Of a DNA stretch of 7,708 nt, positions 6,032 through 7,708 are shown in pieces. How positions within the stretch are numbered: position 1 is the first letter of the stretch; every line of letters starts with the position of its first letter. The notes under the pieces are model-generated. The model was not told where the DNA came from. It searched no databases and saw nothing but the letters and a program-made list of their open reading frames with translations. The stretch spans positions 1 through 7,708 of the forward strand of contig JAPOOQ010000243.1 in assembly GCA_026713345.1 (NCBI GenBank), written 5' to 3'. This DNA comes from Gemmatimonadota bacterium (GTDB taxonomy: Bacteria; Gemmatimonadota; Gemmatimonadetes; Longimicrobiales; Gaopeijiaceae). Both the position numbers and the translations under genes were made by a program.

Positions 6032-6635
6032 TGGACAGCATGGTTACCCTCAAGCCGGCGACGGCAACCAAGAGGAGCTTTTCGAGACCTTGCAACCATC
6101 CAACGTCTTATCCTGGCTTACGGTCCCCGGTCCACGGCGCCGCTGCGGACCGCTGGAGCTGGCCGCCGCCCTCCGGCGTCTTCATGAAGCGGGAATGCGG
6201 CGGGGCTACGTCCTGGTGGTTCCGACGCGGCTGACCGGCGAACCGATGGTGGATGAAGACGGTTCGGACGCCGGGGTTCGGTGGTGGGCAGGGGTCTGCG
6301 GTGCGATCCTCGCCGAGACGCGCCTGGGTGTTGTCCTCATCGACACCGCTGGTGGCGGGCCGGATGCGCGGCTCGTGCGCGACCTGGCCGAGCCACACCG
6401 CGAGAAGCACTGTGCGCGCGCCAGGGTCTTCGAGGACCTCTCGCGTCCGGAGCGCTCGGCGTTGACGGAACTATCCCGCGCGGTGTGCACCGGCCACCGG
6501 GGCCTGCTGGCCGAGGCCGGCACGTTCGGCACAGCGGCCTTCGAGCCGTGGCAACTTCAGGTCGCGCTCCGCGCCGAAGCGGTGGGTGACCTCCTGGACG
6601 ATCCTGTGGCGGAAGTGTTGCCGGCGATCGCCTGA
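6006..6635 (+). CDS. Hypothetical soluble protein of 209 residues
   Basis: I do not recognise this family. The frame is open from the upstream TGA (5925-5927), and ATG 6006 is the first ATG, GTG, TTG or CTG in it, so this is the longest form. No good ribosome binding site precedes it; an in-frame TTG at 6090 has AGAGGAG roughly 12 bases upstream and is an alternative. No signal peptide or membrane segment is seen, so a cytoplasmic protein is expected. Features visible: a polar start rich in Asp/Gln/Gly (1-30), a basic patch PGPRRR (41-46), a predicted helix LELAAALRRLHEAGMRRG (50-67), strands around YVLVVP (68-73) and LGVVLID (97-103) followed by TAGGGPDARLVRDLAE, and a helical C-terminal half. 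The alternating strand and helix pattern suggests an alpha/beta fold. Codon use is GC-rich after about codon 45 and more AT-rich before it. It is convergent with the RidA gene. Confidence 0.6.
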   Translation: MLIRPAIDDGQHGYPQAGDGNQEELFETLQPSNVLSWLTVPGPRRRCGPLELAAALRRLHEAGMRRGYVLVVPTRLTGEPMVDEDGSDAGVRWWAGVCGAILAETRLGVVLIDTAGGGPDARLVRDLAEPHREKHCARARVFEDLSRPERSALTELSRAVCTGHRGLLAEAGTFGTAAFEPWQLQVALRAEAVGDLLDDPVAEVLPAIA

Positions 6636-6705
6636 GCCCCCGATCGAGCCCTCCCCGGGCCGGTCATTCTCGTGGCCGATGGCAACGTCCACTCGTCGGT
6701 TTGGT

Positions 6706-7221
6706 CTACTTCCCCCGCGCGATGCACTCGATTTCCACCTTCGCGCCCAGCGCCAGCCCGCTGCCGGCCATCGCGGAGCGCGCGGGAGGTTCCATGCCCT
6801 CGAAGTAGGTGACGTAGACCTCGTTCATCGCCGCGTAATCGGCGATGTCGGCGAGGAAGACGGTGCACTTCACAAGGTCCTCGAAGCCGAGTCCCGCCGC
6901 TTCGAGGACACGCCCGATGTTGTCCATGGTTGCGCGGGTCTCGGGGCCGACGCCGCCCTCCACGACGCGTAGCTCGCCGGTGGGCGGGGTGCCGATTGCG
7001 CCGGAGAGGAAGACGAGGTCGCCGACGCGGACGGCGGGGGTGAAGACGGGGAGCCGCGCGACGCCTTCCGGGACGATGTGTTCGATGGGCGTGGGATCGC
7101 TCATTGCGCCGCCTTCCTGTTGTGCGCCTTCGCCGGTTGCGGGGGCGTCCCCGCAGGCGGCGGACACGGCCAACGCGGTGACGCAAAGCATCACGCAGAC
7201 GCCCTTGGACCGTCGGTGCAT
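6706..7221 (-). CDS. RidA (YjgF/YER057c/UK114) family lipoprotein
   Basis: From the start at 7221 the protein has 171 residues: a basic start (MHRRSKG), a hydrophobic stretch and lipobox VSAAC with Cys23, a Gly/Glu-rich linker to about residue 40, then a full RidA domain (about 48-171). RidA enzymes hydrolyse reactive enamines/imines formed by PLP enzymes to keto acids and ammonia. Arg148 in PPARS matches E. coli RidA Arg105, and Glu163 in VEIE matches Glu120, with the same 15-residue spacing. Where E. coli has Tyr17, alignment by eye places Phe60, so full activity is not certain. RidA proteins are normally cytosolic; the lipobox predicts a membrane-anchored extracytoplasmic form. Start choice is open: ATG 7242 adds seven residues and overlaps the amidohydrolase gene, while ATG 7104 has a strong ribosome binding site and would give a 132-residue cytosolic RidA of standard size. 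The gene sits directly downstream of the amidohydrolase gene, probably in one operon. Confidence 0.85.
   Translation of the reverse strand: MHRRSKGVCVMLCVTALAVSAACGDAPATGEGAQQEGGAMSDPTPIEHIVPEGVARLPVFTPAVRVGDLVFLSGAIGTPPTGELRVVEGGVGPETRATMDNIGRVLEAAGLGFEDLVKCTVFLADIADYAAMNEVYVTYFEGMEPPARSAMAGSGLALGAKVEIECIARGK
7113..7119 (-). promoter_or_regulatory. Internal Shine-Dalgarno site for a short RidA form
   Basis: AGGAAGG on the minus strand (7119 down to 7113) is followed by an 8-base spacer and ATG at 7104 inside the RidA gene. It is better placed than anything before the upstream starts at 7221 or 7242. Starting here gives a protein without lipobox and of normal RidA length. The site also encodes Gln-Glu-Gly of the linker, so it could be coincidence. 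Confidence 0.4.
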
Positions 7222-7231
7222 TTTGCGCCAT

Positions 7232-7708
7232 CTACCGTGCATAACGCACCATTCCGCCCACGATCGTCAACTCCACGCGCGCATCCGCCAGCTCCGCGTC
7301 GGGCACGGTGAGGATGTCGCGGTCGATCACCACCACATCGCCCAGCTTGCCGACCTCGAGCGAGCCCTTGTACTCCTCCTCGAAGGCCGCGATCGCGTTG
7401 TTGATCGTGTAGCTGCGCAGCGCCTCGGCGCGGGTCATGTTCTGCTCCGGGTAGAAGATCGACCCGTCGACGGTCAGGCGGGTGACCGAGGAATGGAAGC
7501 TGGCCAGCGGATCGATGTCCTCCACGGGGACGTCCGTCCCGTTGTTGATCAGCACGCCCGCCTCCATGAACGACCGCCACAGGTAGGTCCGCTTCTCGGC
7601 GCGATAGTCGCCCAGGCGGGCCGGGATCCACGGCGCGTCGGAGGTGGCGTGGACACCCTGCATCGACGCGTGGATGCCCAGTTCGGCGAAGCGCTGCACG
7701 TCGTCGGG
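7232..7708 (-). CDS. Amidohydrolase family 3 (YtcJ-like) metal-dependent hydrolase, C-terminal part only
   Basis: The last 158 residues are visible; the N-terminus, with the HxH metal motif, lies beyond the right edge. Family members are usually about 550-600 residues, so roughly 400 are missing. The segment SMQGVHATSDAPW (about 15-27 of the visible part) and GVLINNGTDVPVEDIDPL (about 51-68) are typical; Asp59 in GTD is the likely metal/catalytic Asp, usually in GSD. The C-terminal stretch ALRSYTINNAIAAFEEE, then GSLEVGKLGDVVVIDRDIL and a final strand ending VGGMVRY, closes the composite beta-sandwich of the amidohydrolase fold. Such enzymes hydrolyse amide or other C-N bonds; the substrate cannot be read from sequence. 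In relatives the protein often carries an export signal, which cannot be checked here. The stop TAG (7234-7232) overlaps the first possible RidA ATG (7242), indicating cotranscription. Confidence 0.85.
   Translation of the reverse strand, partial: PDDVQRFAELGIHASMQGVHATSDAPWIPARLGDYRAEKRTYLWRSFMEAGVLINNGTDVPVEDIDPLASFHSSVTRLTVDGSIFYPEQNMTRAEALRSYTINNAIAAFEEEYKGSLEVGKLGDVVVIDRDILTVPDAELADARVELTIVGGMVRYAR

Noticed and set aside
6636..6705. Bidirectional terminator between the convergent orphan and RidA genes
   Set aside because: Only a 4-bp GGCC pairing was found and there is no T run on either strand; nothing supportable.
6557..7231. A 224-codon minus-strand frame overlapping the RidA gene
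   Set aside because: Its product is an Arg-rich shadow; the other minus-strand frame has the lipobox and all main RidA motifs.
1..7708. tRNA, rRNA, CRISPR array, insertion sequence or phage genes
   Set aside because: No cloverleaf, rRNA motif, spaced repeat array, transposase or terminal repeats were seen.

Overview
The window is GC-rich bacterial DNA carrying protein families that are common together in Gemmatimonadota and related soil or marine phyla: a secreted Asp-box (BNR/VPS10-like) beta-propeller, a leishmanolysin-like lipoprotein, DUF3667 membrane proteins and an amidohydrolase-3 enzyme next to a RidA-family lipoprotein. Assignment to Gemmatimonadota is an inference from gene content and codon bias; no rRNA, tRNA, phage, transposon or CRISPR signal is present.

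Layout, left to right. (1) Bases 1-2496, minus strand: a large exported Asp-box propeller protein whose C-terminus runs off the left edge. (2) Bases 2497-2661: a short divergent intergenic region with a strong G-quadruplex motif and a 13-bp inverted repeat placed at its two ends. (3) Bases 2662-3627, plus: a leishmanolysin-type (M8-like) lipoprotein that keeps all three zinc-ligand histidines and the Met-turn but has His where the catalytic Glu should be. (4) Bases 3628-3806: a spacer with GC hairpins, a 13-bp tandem repeat and a tiny open frame with a good ribosome binding site. (5) Bases 3807-4916 and 4920-5927, plus: tandem paralogous DUF3667 zinc-ribbon membrane proteins, in the same frame and separated by one stop and one codon. 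(6) Bases 6006-6635, plus: an unrecognised 209-residue soluble protein, preceded by two direct CGTTACA repeats. (7) Bases 6706-7708, minus: the end of an amidohydrolase-3 family gene, overlapping or abutting a RidA-family lipoprotein gene; these two probably form one operon, convergent with the plus-strand genes.

How they work together: the propeller and the metallopeptidase-like protein are both predicted to act outside the cytoplasm and are divergently transcribed, so they may share control. The DUF3667 pair probably forms a paired or hetero-oligomeric membrane unit of unknown role. The amidohydrolase/RidA pair suggests extracytoplasmic hydrolysis of C-N bonds plus handling of reactive enamine/imine products, but the substrate is not visible. 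The most unusual features are the Glu-to-His change in the peptidase active site, the architecture of the divergent intergenic region, the two alternative starts of the RidA gene, and the same-frame DUF3667 tandem.
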